From assembly GCF_006716485.1 (NCBI RefSeq), contig NZ_VFPD01000001.1, positions 1,997,314-2,061,313 of the forward strand: DNA of 64,000 bases. Direction: 5' to 3'. Position numbers and translations under genes: made by a program. Below are positions 49,345 to 57,030 of this stretch, in pieces. Source of the DNA: Chryseobacterium aquifrigidense (lineage in GTDB: Bacteria > Bacteroidota > Bacteroidia > Flavobacteriales > Weeksellaceae). The notes beneath the pieces were generated by a model. The model worked only from the letters and a program-made list of their open reading frames with translations. It had not been told where the DNA came from and did no database searches. Every line of letters starts with the position of its first letter. Position 1 is the stretch's first letter.

Positions 49345-52203
49345 TTACATATAAGCTTCAATTGGCTCACAAGTACATACTAAGTTTCTGTCTCCATAAG
49401 CTTCATCTACTCTTGATACAGAAGCGAAGAATTTGTGGTCTCTTACCCACTCTAACGGATAAGCAGCCTTTTCTCTGCTGTATGGCTTATCCCATGAGTC
49501 AGAGATTACCAGCTGTTCTGTGTGAGGAGCATTTTTCAATACGTTGTTTGTTGCATCTGCTTCACCGTTGGCAATTTCATCGATTTCTTTTTTGATAGAG
49601 ATCAATGCTTCAGCAAAACGATCAATTTCAGCCTTACTTTCAGATTCTGTAGGCTCAATCATTAGTGTACCGGCAACCGGGAAAGAAACGGTAGGAGCAT
49701 GGAAACCATAATCCATTAATCTCTTCGCTACATCAGCTACTTCAATTCCTAAAGATTTGAACTGACGGAAATCTACGATACATTCGTGAGCTACTCTTCC
49801 GTTTTCGTTAGAATATAAGATTGGGAAATGTTCTGCTAAAATTTCTTTCAGGTAGTTAGCATTCATGATCGCATGTCCTGTAGCCTTTTTAAGACCTTCA
49901 GTTCCTAACATCTTGATATAAGAGTAAGAAATATTAAGGATTAATCCTGAACCGTAAGGTGCAGCAGAAATTCCTTCGATAGCTTCTTTAGACCCGATTC
50001 TGATATTCGCGTTAGAAGGAAGAAAAGGTACTAAGTGTTTAGCAACACAGATTGGACCTACTCCAGGACCTCCACCACCGTGAGGAATAGCAAAAGTTTT
50101 GTGAAGGTTAAGGTGGCAAACGTCAGCTCCGATGTTTCCAGGACTTGTAAATCCTACCTGAGCGTTCATGTTCGCACCATCCATATATACTTGTCCTCCG
50201 TGCTCGTGGATAAGGTTGGTAATTTCTTTAATGTTAGCATCAAAGAATCCGTAAGTAGAAGGATAAGTGATCATTACAGCTGATAAATTCGCTGAATGAA
50301 GTTCTGTTTTAGCTTTAAGATCTTCGAAGTCGATTTCACCGTTTTCAAGGTTTTTCACAACTACGATTTTCATTCCTGCCATTGCAGCAGAAGCCGGGTT
50401 TGTTCCGTGTGCAGATTGAGGGATCAATACTACATTTCTGTGGTGGTCTCCTCTTGAGATATGATATTCTCTGATAACCATTAATCCTGCGTACTCACCC
50501 TGAGCTCCGGAGTTCGGCTGAAGAGAAGTTCCTGCAAAACCTGTAATTTCTGCTAAGTCTTTCTCCAGTTCACGGATCATTTCCTGGTAACCTTCAGCCT
50601 GATTTACAGGTACGAATGGGTGAATTGCACCCCAGTTTTCCCAGGAAAGCGGCAACATCTGAGTGGCTGCGTTCAGTTTCATGGTACAAGATCCTAAAGA
50701 AATCATTGAATGAGTCAATGATAAATCTTTTCTCTCAAGACGCTTGATGTAACGCATCAATTCTGTTTCCGTGTGATATTTATTGAATACTGATTCTGTA
50801 AGAATTTCGTCTTTTCTTAAGTTTTCTTCCGGAATGCTGTATCCTTCTTTGATTTCTAGTTTGAAAGTCTGCTTATCTTTGAACTGAGCGAAAGAAGCCA
50901 TCAGATAGTTTAATTTCTCTAATGTTGTACTTTCGTTGATCGCAATACTTACTACACCTTCTGTAAAGTAGTTTAAGTTTAATCTGTGATCAAGCATCAG
51001 TCTTACTAATTTTGCTTTCTCTTCCTCAGGCATCGTGATCTTTACAGTATCGAAGATTGGCTCTTCTACTACCTGATATCCTAATGCTTTAAGGCCTCCT
51101 TTCAAAGCGTTTGCTTTAAAGTGGATCTGATCAGCGATATAGTTTAATCCTTTTGGTCCGTGGTAAACAGCATACATTCCTGCCATTACAGCCAAAAGAA
51201 CCTGAGCTGTACAGATGTTTGAAGTAGCTTTCTCTCTTTTGATGTGCTGCTCTCTTGTCTGTAATGCCATTCTTAACGCACGTCTTCCGTACATATCCTG
51301 AGAAACTCCAATGATTCTTCCAGGGATATCTCTTTTATAGTCTTCTCTACAAGCAAAGAAAGCTGCGTGAGGACCTCCGTATCCTAATGGAATACCAAAT
51401 CTCTGTGTAGTTCCTACTGCACAGTCAGCTCCCATTTCAGCAGGAGATTTTAGCTTAACCAAAGCCATAGAATCACAGGCAACAGCTACCTGAAGATCAA
51501 GTTTTTTATATTCTACAATATCTTCAGTATAATCTAAAACGATTCCGTTTTTACCTGGGTATTGTAATAAAACTCCATAATAAGAACCATCAAACTGGTG
51601 TGTTTTGTGATCTCCTACTACAATTTCTATTTCTAATCCTTCAGCTTTTGTTTTTAATACAGAAACTGTTTGAGGAAGTACAAGCTCAGAAATGAAGAAC
51701 TTATTCGCTCCTGCTTTTTTCTGATCTTTAGATCTGTTGTTGAAGAACATATGCATGGCTTCAGCAGCAGCAGTAGATTCATCCAATAACGATGCGTTAG
51801 CCAGTCCAAAACCGGTAAGATCACATACTACAGTCTGGAAATTAAGAAGAGCTTCAAGTCTTCCCTGTGCAATTTCTGCCTGATATGGAGTATATGCCGT
51901 ATACCAGCTAGGATTTTCAAAAATATTTCTCTGGATTGCTGAAGGTAAAAGTGTATTGTGATATCCAAATCCGATATAACTTGTATAATCAGTATTTTTA
52001 GATGCCAATTCTTTTGAGTGGTTCAACATTTCGTATTCAGAAAGTGGTTCCGAGATCTCAAGATCTTTCTCTAAACGGATAGAAGAAGGGATGGTTTGAG
52101 AAATTAACTCTTCAATACTAGAAACGCCAAGCTTCTCCAACATCGCCTGTTTATCGGCTTCATTAAGGGAAATGTGACGGCTCACAAACTGTTCTGTATT
52201 CAT
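49345..52203 (-). CDS. gcvP: Glycine dehydrogenase (decarboxylating), P-protein
   Basis: A 952-residue PLP enzyme, the P-protein of the glycine cleavage system, which decarboxylates glycine and passes the aminomethyl group to lipoyl-GcvH. Full-length fused form (both halves). Start MNTEQFVSRHISLNEADKQAMLEKLG is typical; the PLP lysine is in CHLNLHKTFAIPHGGGGPGVGP; GSCTMKLNAATQMLPLSW and the C-terminal MIEPTESESKAEIDRF are conserved. No gcvT or gcvH is adjacent, as usual in flavobacteria. A Crp-type palindrome lies about 100 bp upstream of the start. The gene ends in a bidirectional terminator. Confidence 0.98.
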   Translation of the reverse strand: MNTEQFVSRHISLNEADKQAMLEKLGVSSIEELISQTIPSSIRLEKDLEISEPLSEYEMLNHSKELASKNTDYTSYIGFGYHNTLLPSAIQRNIFENPSWYTAYTPYQAEIAQGRLEALLNFQTVVCDLTGFGLANASLLDESTAAAEAMHMFFNNRSKDQKKAGANKFFISELVLPQTVSVLKTKAEGLEIEIVVGDHKTHQFDGSYYGVLLQYPGKNGIVLDYTEDIVEYKKLDLQVAVACDSMALVKLKSPAEMGADCAVGTTQRFGIPLGYGGPHAAFFACREDYKRDIPGRIIGVSQDMYGRRALRMALQTREQHIKREKATSNICTAQVLLAVMAGMYAVYHGPKGLNYIADQIHFKANALKGGLKALGYQVVEEPIFDTVKITMPEEEKAKLVRLMLDHRLNLNYFTEGVVSIAINESTTLEKLNYLMASFAQFKDKQTFKLEIKEGYSIPEENLRKDEILTESVFNKYHTETELMRYIKRLERKDLSLTHSMISLGSCTMKLNAATQMLPLSWENWGAIHPFVPVNQAEGYQEMIRELEKDLAEITGFAGTSLQPNSGAQGEYAGLMVIREYHISRGDHHRNVVLIPQSAHGTNPASAAMAGMKIVVVKNLENGEIDFEDLKAKTELHSANLSAVMITYPSTYGFFDANIKEITNLIHEHGGQVYMDGANMNAQVGFTSPGNIGADVCHLNLHKTFAIPHGGGGPGVGPICVAKHLVPFLPSNANIRIGSKEAIEGISAAPYGSGLILNISYSYIKMLGTEGLKKATGHAIMNANYLKEILAEHFPILYSNENGRVAHECIVDFRQFKSLGIEVADVAKRLMDYGFHAPTVSFPVAGTLMIEPTESESKAEIDRFAEALISIKKEIDEIANGEADATNNVLKNAPHTEQLVISDSWDKPYSREKAAYPLEWVRDHKFFASVSRVDEAYGDRNLVCTCEPIEAYM

Positions 52204-52282
52204 TTTTATTTATTAGATTTTGTTTGTAAAAAGATGGGTAAAATTACAATTTTTTGAACGATTGTACAAGAGCATATCCGGA

Positions 52283-52319
52283 GTGATAATTCACAAAAAT
52301 ATTTGTGATTTTTATCACA
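52283..52319. promoter_or_regulatory. Crp-type operator palindromes upstream of gcvP
   Basis: TGTGATTTTTATCACA (52304-52319) is an exact TGTGA-N6-TCACA site. It overlaps TCACAAA-N4-TTTGTGA (52291-52308) and GTGA-TAAT-TCAC (52283-52294). Centre about 108 bp before the gcvP start codon. Confidence 0.6.
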
Positions 52320-52677
52320 ATTTGTTTTTCTCAAGCTTCAGGTAAAGTTAATATTAGTTTCAACAATCATATTCATTATTCTATACATAATACACAATAA
52401 AAACTTCAATTCCCATTTAATTAAACACCTTTACCAATATTAAAATACTATAAGTTTTTCAACAGATCCTATCCTATTGAGGAAACTTGGTTTCAAAAGA
52501 ACTGTAATAGTGAATTTTATTCAAAATGTAAACTTAAGCCTCATTTATCATGAATGTAAAAGGTTATGATCAGTAAAATGTAAGTTGATTAATTCCCGCT
52601 AAAGCAATTCAACACTGCTATACATCAGGTTTAAAGAATTTTATGAAATTTTATTAATTATATTTATTCTAAATTAA

Positions 52678-52685
52678 TATATTTG
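52678..52685 (+). promoter_or_regulatory. TAnnTTTG -7 box, possibly leaderless transcript
   Basis: TATATTTG ends 4 bp before the ATG at 52690, so transcription should start at or within a few bases of the start codon. Confidence 0.5.
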
Positions 52686-52689
52686 CAGC

Positions 52690-52839
52690 ATGAATATGAT
52701 TGTCCCATTTAAAGTTCCGCCTTTGGCACCTTACTCATTCAATAACGAAGAGATGTTCTGTGAAAAGAAATCATGCTGTAAAAAATTCAAGAAAGGGAAA
52801 AGATGTAAAAAGTGCCCTGGAAGAAAGAAAATGGCATAA
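52690..52839 (+). CDS. 49-residue Cys/Lys-rich small protein
   Basis: ATG at 52690 to TAA at 52837-52839 gives 49 residues. The first half is MNMIVPFKVPPLAPYSF...; the second half is very basic with five Cys (24, 29, 30, 39, 42) arranged CEKKSCCKKFKKGKRCKKC, and ends PGRKKMA. It could bind zinc or nucleic acid; no family recognised. A perfect TAnnTTTG box lies directly before it. It ends 6 bp before the stop of the convergent J-domain gene. Too short for common ORF filters; composition argues for a real protein. Confidence 0.6.
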   Translation: MNMIVPFKVPPLAPYSFNNEEMFCEKKSCCKKFKKGKRCKKCPGRKKMA

Positions 52840-52845
52840 ACTCAA

Positions 52846-53493
52846 TTAGCTGAAGTTTTTTATCAGCATATAGATAGCAATCGCCAGGATAATAATTCCC
52901 CAGATCAGCATCATCATCTTAGGCTGACCCGACCTGTTAATTCTTGTTCTGGGCTGCGGCTTAAACATTTCTTCCACCGAATTTTTGAACTTTTCAGAAT
53001 CGTTTTCAAAAACTTCTGTGATGGTAATTCCCTGAACAACCGTTTTGTGCAAAAGAGAATTGGTTGCATGAAGCAAAAGCTGGAATTTTCCGTCTTTAAA
53101 TTCTGTGATCTTAAAGATCCTCTCTCCATACGGCTTTTCCAATCCGAAAGGCAATACTTTCACCACATCAGCATTGCTCGTCTGCCAGTTGATGATAATT
53201 TCCTCTCCTTTTTTCGCATGAATTTTATTCGCTGTAAAAGTTTTAATAGCCGGCGGAATATTATACCTGAAACTTCGCTGATGATTTTCTAAATTCTGAT
53301 CATACGTACTTCTGAGTGCACGATCACTTAAGGTTTCATAAGCTTCCTGAATTTCGCGGAAACGGTCAGCAAAAAAGTCGTCATTGTCATTTTTATCGGG
53401 ATGATATTTTAAAGACAGTTTTCGATAGGCTTTTTTGACGTCTTCTTCTGAAGCATCCTGTGATATACCGAGAAAATAGTAGTAATCTTTCAT
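52846..53493 (-). CDS. J-domain (DnaJ-like) membrane-anchored protein
   Basis: About 215 residues from the ATG at 53493 (MKDYYYFLGIS); the frame goes on to a TTG at 53505 which is not needed. The J-domain covers residues 1-70 with the HPD motif in LSLKYHPDKNDN. A beta-rich middle part (KGEEIIINWQTSNADVVKVLPFG) follows, and the last 25 residues form a membrane anchor (MMLIWGIIILAIAIYMLIKN). It should stimulate DnaK at the membrane; there is no Gly/Phe or zinc region as in true DnaJ. A CAAAAATA (-7 box on minus) lies 10 bp upstream. Confidence 0.93.
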   Translation of the reverse strand: MKDYYYFLGISQDASEEDVKKAYRKLSLKYHPDKNDNDDFFADRFREIQEAYETLSDRALRSTYDQNLENHQRSFRYNIPPAIKTFTANKIHAKKGEEIIINWQTSNADVVKVLPFGLEKPYGERIFKITEFKDGKFQLLLHATNSLLHKTVVQGITITEVFENDSEKFKNSVEEMFKPQPRTRINRSGQPKMMMLIWGIIILAIAIYMLIKNFS

Positions 53494-53502
53494 TGAGCAT
53501 GA

Positions 53503-53510
53503 CAAAAATA
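53503..53510 (-). promoter_or_regulatory. TAnnTTTG -7 box of the J-domain gene
   Basis: CAAAAATA on the + strand (TATTTTTG on minus), 9 bp before the start codon. Confidence 0.45.
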
Positions 53511-53574
53511 AGGATTTATTTTTCTTTGTGTTTGATGTTTACGGTAAAATTTTGTTGAAAGTATGAATCAAAAA

Positions 53575-54100
53575 GTCATTCCGAACCGAAGGTGAGGCAT
53601 TCTCAATATAGCTCGTAATTTATTGGTTGGAAAACGCAAGGATGCAAAGTTTTTTACAGCTACCTGCATATTTTTAAGGCGCAAAGATTTTATCTCCGAT
53701 AAAATTGTACTTCACTAAAAATGAATTTGTTATTCCAAAGGTCCCGCTGTCATTGCGAACCGAAGGTGAGACATTCTCCATATAGCTCGTAATTTATTGG
53801 TTGGAAAACGCAAGGACGCAAAGTTTTTTACAGCTACCTGCATGTTTTTAAGGCGCAAAGATTTTATCTCCAATAAAATTGTACTTCACTAAAAATGAAA
53901 TTGTTATTCCAAAGGTCCCGCTGTCATTGCGAACCGAAGGTGAAGCAATCTCCATATAGCTCGTAATTTATTGGTTGGAAAACGCAAGGACGCAAAATTT
54001 TTTACAGCTACCTGCATGTTTTTAAGGCGCAAAGATTTTATCTCCGATAAAATTTCAACGGCGAGTTTGTCATTCCGAGCAAAGCAAGGAATCTCAACTT
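53575..54100. repeat. 174-bp tandem array of interspersed repeats, three copies
   Basis: Copies begin at 53575, 53749 and 53923 (GTCATT.CGAACCGAAGGTGA), each followed by AGCTCGTAATTTATTGG, GGAAAACGCAAGG, TTTTTAAGGCGCAAAG and an ATTTTATC-TCC-GATAAAAT palindrome. A single extra palindrome half follows at 54069-54095. Frames across the array are not taken as genes. Confidence 0.88.
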
Positions 54101-54196
54101 CATATCAAAGGTATTTCCCACAGATCCCGCAAATTACCCAGATCATTTCGTAGTAACTTCAATCATAAGAACTGAACGGTAATAGACCGACCGTAA

Positions 54197-54841
54197 TTAT
54201 TTACGGGAAACCCAATCTTTAGTGGGAACAATCCAATCATTGAGGGCTTTGAAAAGAAAACCATGGTTTAGTCCTGTAGTAAGCTCTATTTCTTTAAAAT
54301 CCTTAATGCCGGATCTGATCAATCTCTGTTCCTGAGACACCTGCACATGCCCATCATCTGATTTCTCCGTAATGGAAAGAATCCTTCCGTACAACCTGAA
54401 ATTTTTATCTTTTTCCAAAGAATCATCTTTAAAACTGGCTCCAATGAAGACAAACTTCAATTGCGGATTTTTTTCATAATAAGACACATATTGTGCAATA
54501 TATCCTCCCTGCGAAGTTCCTACAACGGTAATCCTTCCGGCAGGAATTCCTTTTTTCATCAGGCTGTCAATCTGCTTCTTTACTTTTTCAGCATACACTG
54601 ACGGATCTGTGTCTGCTTTTCTTTTCTCAGAAATAACAACCGTATTTTGATCTCTTAGCCTGTTGAGTATTGTTTGATATTCTGCAACACCATATCTGGG
54701 ATGTTTTTCCTCAAAAGAATGATCTTCCAGAAATTTATTATGCAAAAAGAAAACATATTGTTGTTGTCCGGACTTTTGTCCATATATAATGATTGAGAAA
54801 AACGAAAATAGCACAAAGAAAATATTCTTACACTTTATCAT
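54197..54841 (-). CDS. Secreted alpha/beta hydrolase-like protein
   Basis: About 214 residues from the ATG at 54841, which starts a signal peptide (MIKCKNIFFVLFSFFSIIIYGQ); the frame continues to a TTG at 54868. The nucleophile elbow GTSQGG is clear in GRITVVGTSQGGYIAQYVS and the C-terminal GLNHGFLF gives the His. The acid is probably in the SITEKSDDGHVQV stretch. It is short for the fold, like small esterases. A CAAATATA box (54866-54873) precedes. Substrate unknown. Confidence 0.82.
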   Translation of the reverse strand: MIKCKNIFFVLFSFFSIIIYGQKSGQQQYVFFLHNKFLEDHSFEEKHPRYGVAEYQTILNRLRDQNTVVISEKRKADTDPSVYAEKVKKQIDSLMKKGIPAGRITVVGTSQGGYIAQYVSYYEKNPQLKFVFIGASFKDDSLEKDKNFRLYGRILSITEKSDDGHVQVSQEQRLIRSGIKDFKEIELTTGLNHGFLFKALNDWIVPTKDWVSRK

Positions 54842-54865
54842 AGCATGAAAAGGATTTAGTGACAA

Positions 54866-54873
54866 CAAATATA
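54866..54873 (-). promoter_or_regulatory. TAnnTTTG -7 box of the hydrolase gene
   Basis: CAAATATA on the + strand (TATATTTG on minus), 24 bp before the ATG at 54841. Confidence 0.55.
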
Positions 54874-54901
54874 CTGTTAAAAGCCCTTACAGGAAGTATT
54901 T

Positions 54902-54947
54902 TAAATAAAAATTCCGGCGCGGGAAGCTCTGCTTCCCGCGCCGGAAT
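54902..54947 (-). terminator. Very strong terminator, perfect 17-bp stem
   Basis: ATTCCGGCGCGGGAAGC (54911-54927) and its exact inverse (54931-54947) around TCT, followed on the minus strand by TTTTTATTT. Downstream of the 85-residue gene; same size and loop length as the hairpin at 30012-30048. Confidence 0.88.
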
Positions 54948-54977
54948 GTAACAATTTCAATTTAGTTTTACTTTTTC

Positions 54978-55235
54978 TTATGCTTCGCAGATATTATCCT
55001 TTTTGCAGCATCTTGAATGAAATTCTTTTTTGAATTTCCCTTTCAGTTCCTGATAGTCTTCGTCGTTCATTTCTCTGATCTTATCTGCCAGTCCGAAAGG
55101 TGACTTTTCTTTAATTCCGTACTCATCAAAAATACCTTTGATAAATCTTTTTCTTTGTATTGCTTTTTTAGCGATTAAGGCTACACCTACAACGGCCAAT
55201 GCTCCAAGAGCTCCTTTTAATGCTGAATTTTTCAT
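54978..55235 (-). CDS. Small protein of the sigma-factor operon, unknown function
   Basis: An 85-residue protein with an N-terminal hydrophobic segment (about residues 6-22, LKGALGALAVVGVALIAKKA), then a basic stretch (IQRKRF) and a charged helical part with FDEYGIKEKSPFGLADKIREMNDEDYQELKGKFKKEF. The end CCKKDN is Cys-rich. It lies 91 bp after the 110-residue membrane protein gene and before a strong terminator, so it closes the ECF-sigma operon. No family recognised. Confidence 0.72.
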   Translation of the reverse strand: MKNSALKGALGALAVVGVALIAKKAIQRKRFIKGIFDEYGIKEKSPFGLADKIREMNDEDYQELKGKFKKEFHSRCCKKDNICEA

Positions 55236-55326
55236 TTTTTCAAAATTTTAAATTTTACTACTTCTTGTTTTTTTATAGAGACGAATGAATTTTAATTTTA
55301 CTTTACTACTTCTTAAAATTTTCAAA

Positions 55327-55659
55327 TTATTCGTTGTTTCTGTTGAAGAATCCACCGGAGCATTTATTTCTCCAGACTTCCTTGAATTTCTCTCTTTCCT
55401 CAGGGGATAAACCTGCCATTTTCTCTCTCATCTTTCTTTCCTTGAAATCTCTCACTCCCTTACCGAAATGGAAACCTCCGAAAAGAATTTTGCTTAAGAT
55501 CAGTATTCCCATGGCCTGCCAGAAAGTAATCGTTTTTGCTCCTAAAATCTCCGGAAGAAGGCAGTTCCAAAGCATCATTACAATCCATGTAACGGCAGCT
55601 AAAATTAATGGCGGGCATAGCAATAAAAAAATCCAACCCTTTTTGTGTTTATGATTCAT
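55327..55659 (-). CDS. Two-span membrane protein of the sigma-factor operon
   Basis: A 110-residue protein with two spans (about residues 9-30 and 42-60), an FGGFHFGKGVRDF turn and a highly charged C-terminal helix (ERKMREKMAGLSPEEREKFKEVWRNKC). It starts 11 bp after the ECF sigma-factor stop. Position and topology suggest an anti-sigma-like or sensor role, but no anti-sigma motif is recognised. Confidence 0.78.
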   Translation of the reverse strand: MNHKHKKGWIFLLLCPPLILAAVTWIVMMLWNCLLPEILGAKTITFWQAMGILILSKILFGGFHFGKGVRDFKERKMREKMAGLSPEEREKFKEVWRNKCSGGFFNRNNE

Positions 55660-55670
55660 AATTTCTTTTT

Positions 55671-56249
55671 CTAACTTTTTAAATCTTCGTATAATTTTCT
55701 CAATCTGTTTCTCAAATGCTTCACAGCATAGTTTTTTCTACTGATGATAGTTTTGATGTTTTCTCCCTGTTCATCGGCAATCTCCTGGAGGGTTTTGTCG
55801 TTCAGTTCGTTTTCTACGTAGACCAGTCGTTGTTTTTCGGGAAGTTCGTCAAGCGCTTCAAACAGTTTTTTCCAGATCTCATCCTGAAACATCTTCACTT
55901 CAGGTCCCGCGCTTTCATCCATCAATAAGATATCCTTGATAGAAAAACTGCCGTCTTCATCCTCATATACGAAATCTTCAAGATTTTCTGTTTTCTTTTT
56001 CCGGTAACGGTCTGTAATTTTATTTGCCGTTACCCTATACAGCCACCCACCAACATTTACGATCTCCGAAATATTCGTCAGGCTACTGAACTGATACCAC
56101 ACCTCCTGCAGAATATCTTCCGCATCCTCCGTGTTTTTCACTTTCGGACGAATATAGGACATCAGCTTCCCTCCGTAGTTGGAAACGGTCTGTGAGATGA
56201 TGCTTTCTTTCTCCTTCTGTGGCATTGTTATTTTTTCGACAACCTCCAT
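55671..56249 (-). CDS. ECF-type RNA polymerase sigma factor
   Basis: A 192-residue sigma-70-family factor of group IV. Region 2 is seen in MSYIRPKVKNTEDAEDILQEVWYQFSSL ... WLYRVTANKITDRYRKKK, region 4 in LDELPEKQRLVYVENELNDKTLQEIADEQGENIKTIISRKNYAVKHLRNRL. An acidic linker (EDEDGSFSIKDILLMDESAGP) joins them. A second possible start is the Met at 56225. Two small membrane-linked proteins follow in the operon instead of a standard FecR-type anti-sigma. Targets unknown. Confidence 0.93.
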   Translation of the reverse strand: MEVVEKITMPQKEKESIISQTVSNYGGKLMSYIRPKVKNTEDAEDILQEVWYQFSSLTNISEIVNVGGWLYRVTANKITDRYRKKKTENLEDFVYEDEDGSFSIKDILLMDESAGPEVKMFQDEIWKKLFEALDELPEKQRLVYVENELNDKTLQEIADEQGENIKTIISRKNYAVKHLRNRLRKLYEDLKS

Positions 56250-56980
56250 ATTGATATGACGGTTAGCCTTTTGGTTTTACTTTAATAAATTTAAAATATT
56301 TTTCTTAGAAATCAGTTTTTCTTTTATCCATCAACATTTTTTATCTTCTAATTATTCCCGGATTACTCATTACTCATTACTCATTACTCATTACTCATTG
56401 CTTATGTTTAAAGGAGCTTATTCCCGCTATCCGCTCATACTCCTCACGCCAAGCTGCTCCCCCAACCTTACCTCCGACGTTCCTACCCATGCTCCGGGGT
56501 AACCGCTGCTATCGGGGCTAAGTTGATGATTGATGAATGATAATTGGTGAGTGATGATTGATGATTGATGATTGATGAAATTATAAACAATATTGCTTTT
56601 TTGTTGGAAAACGCAAGGGCGCAAAGTTTTTCTAATCTTATGGATAATTTTTTAAGGCGCAAGAAAATCAAAAATTTTCAGCAAATGAGATTCTTTTTAT
56701 TTTCTATTAAACAGTTTTTATCAATACCTGTATAATTAACAAGAAGAGCTATTTTCAACACAAAGCCTGGATTCTTCGCTTCGCCCGGAATGACAAATGC
56801 TCCGTTTAAATATCCGTAAAATCTTTAGAACTGTACAATTTTATCGGAGATAAAATCTTTGCGACTTAAAGCATACCGCTTGTAAAACTTTAGCGACTTT
56901 GCGCTTTTCCAACTCCATTTATTGCACTTACACATTATATTGAGATTGCTTCGCTTTGCTCGCAATGACTTTGTCATAAA
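56250..56980. repeat. Repeat-rich non-coding region
   Basis: About 730 bp without a gene. It contains a run of five or more ATTACTC heptamers (about 56364-56398), a GC-rich block of about 100 bp (56423-56518) unlike its surroundings, GATTGAT-type microsatellites (about 56523-56577), a GGAAAACGCAAGG...AAGGCGCAA block (about 56605-56661), an ATTTTATC..GATAAAAT palindrome (about 56838-56857), a reversed composite (56858-56926) and one GATTGC...GCAATGAC palindrome (56942-56969). Confidence 0.75.
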
Positions 56981-57009
56981 AAAAAACGGAAGACCTTAAG
57001 TCCTCCGTT
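56981..57009 (-). terminator. Terminator of the S9 peptidase gene
   Basis: Stem AACGGA-x-GAC / GTC-x-TCCGTT (56985-57009) with A-run on the + side, giving T on the minus strand. Confidence 0.8.
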
Positions 57010-57030
57010 CAATAGTATTTAATTAATAGT

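Larger units (their letters stand above)
52204..52689. other. Spacer upstream of gcvP
   Basis: About 490 AT-rich bases. Contains the Crp-type palindrome (52283-52319). I see no glycine-riboswitch-like pair of hairpins and no gene. Confidence 0.4.

Noticed and set aside
52204..52690. Glycine riboswitch upstream of gcvP
   Set aside because: No paired aptamer-like stems seen; the Crp-type palindromes explain the symmetry found.
53971..54153. Open frame of 60 codons in the 174-bp array
   Set aside because: Lies inside interspersed repeats, with no conserved residues.
56364..56398. ATTACTC heptamer run as CRISPR or regulatory array
   Set aside because: Simple sequence repeat; related runs occur near 41085-41116.
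56427..56671. Short minus-strand frames in the 56.5-kb spacer
   Set aside because: Sequence is driven by GATTGAT microsatellites (HHQSSI-type repeats), so low-complexity artefact.
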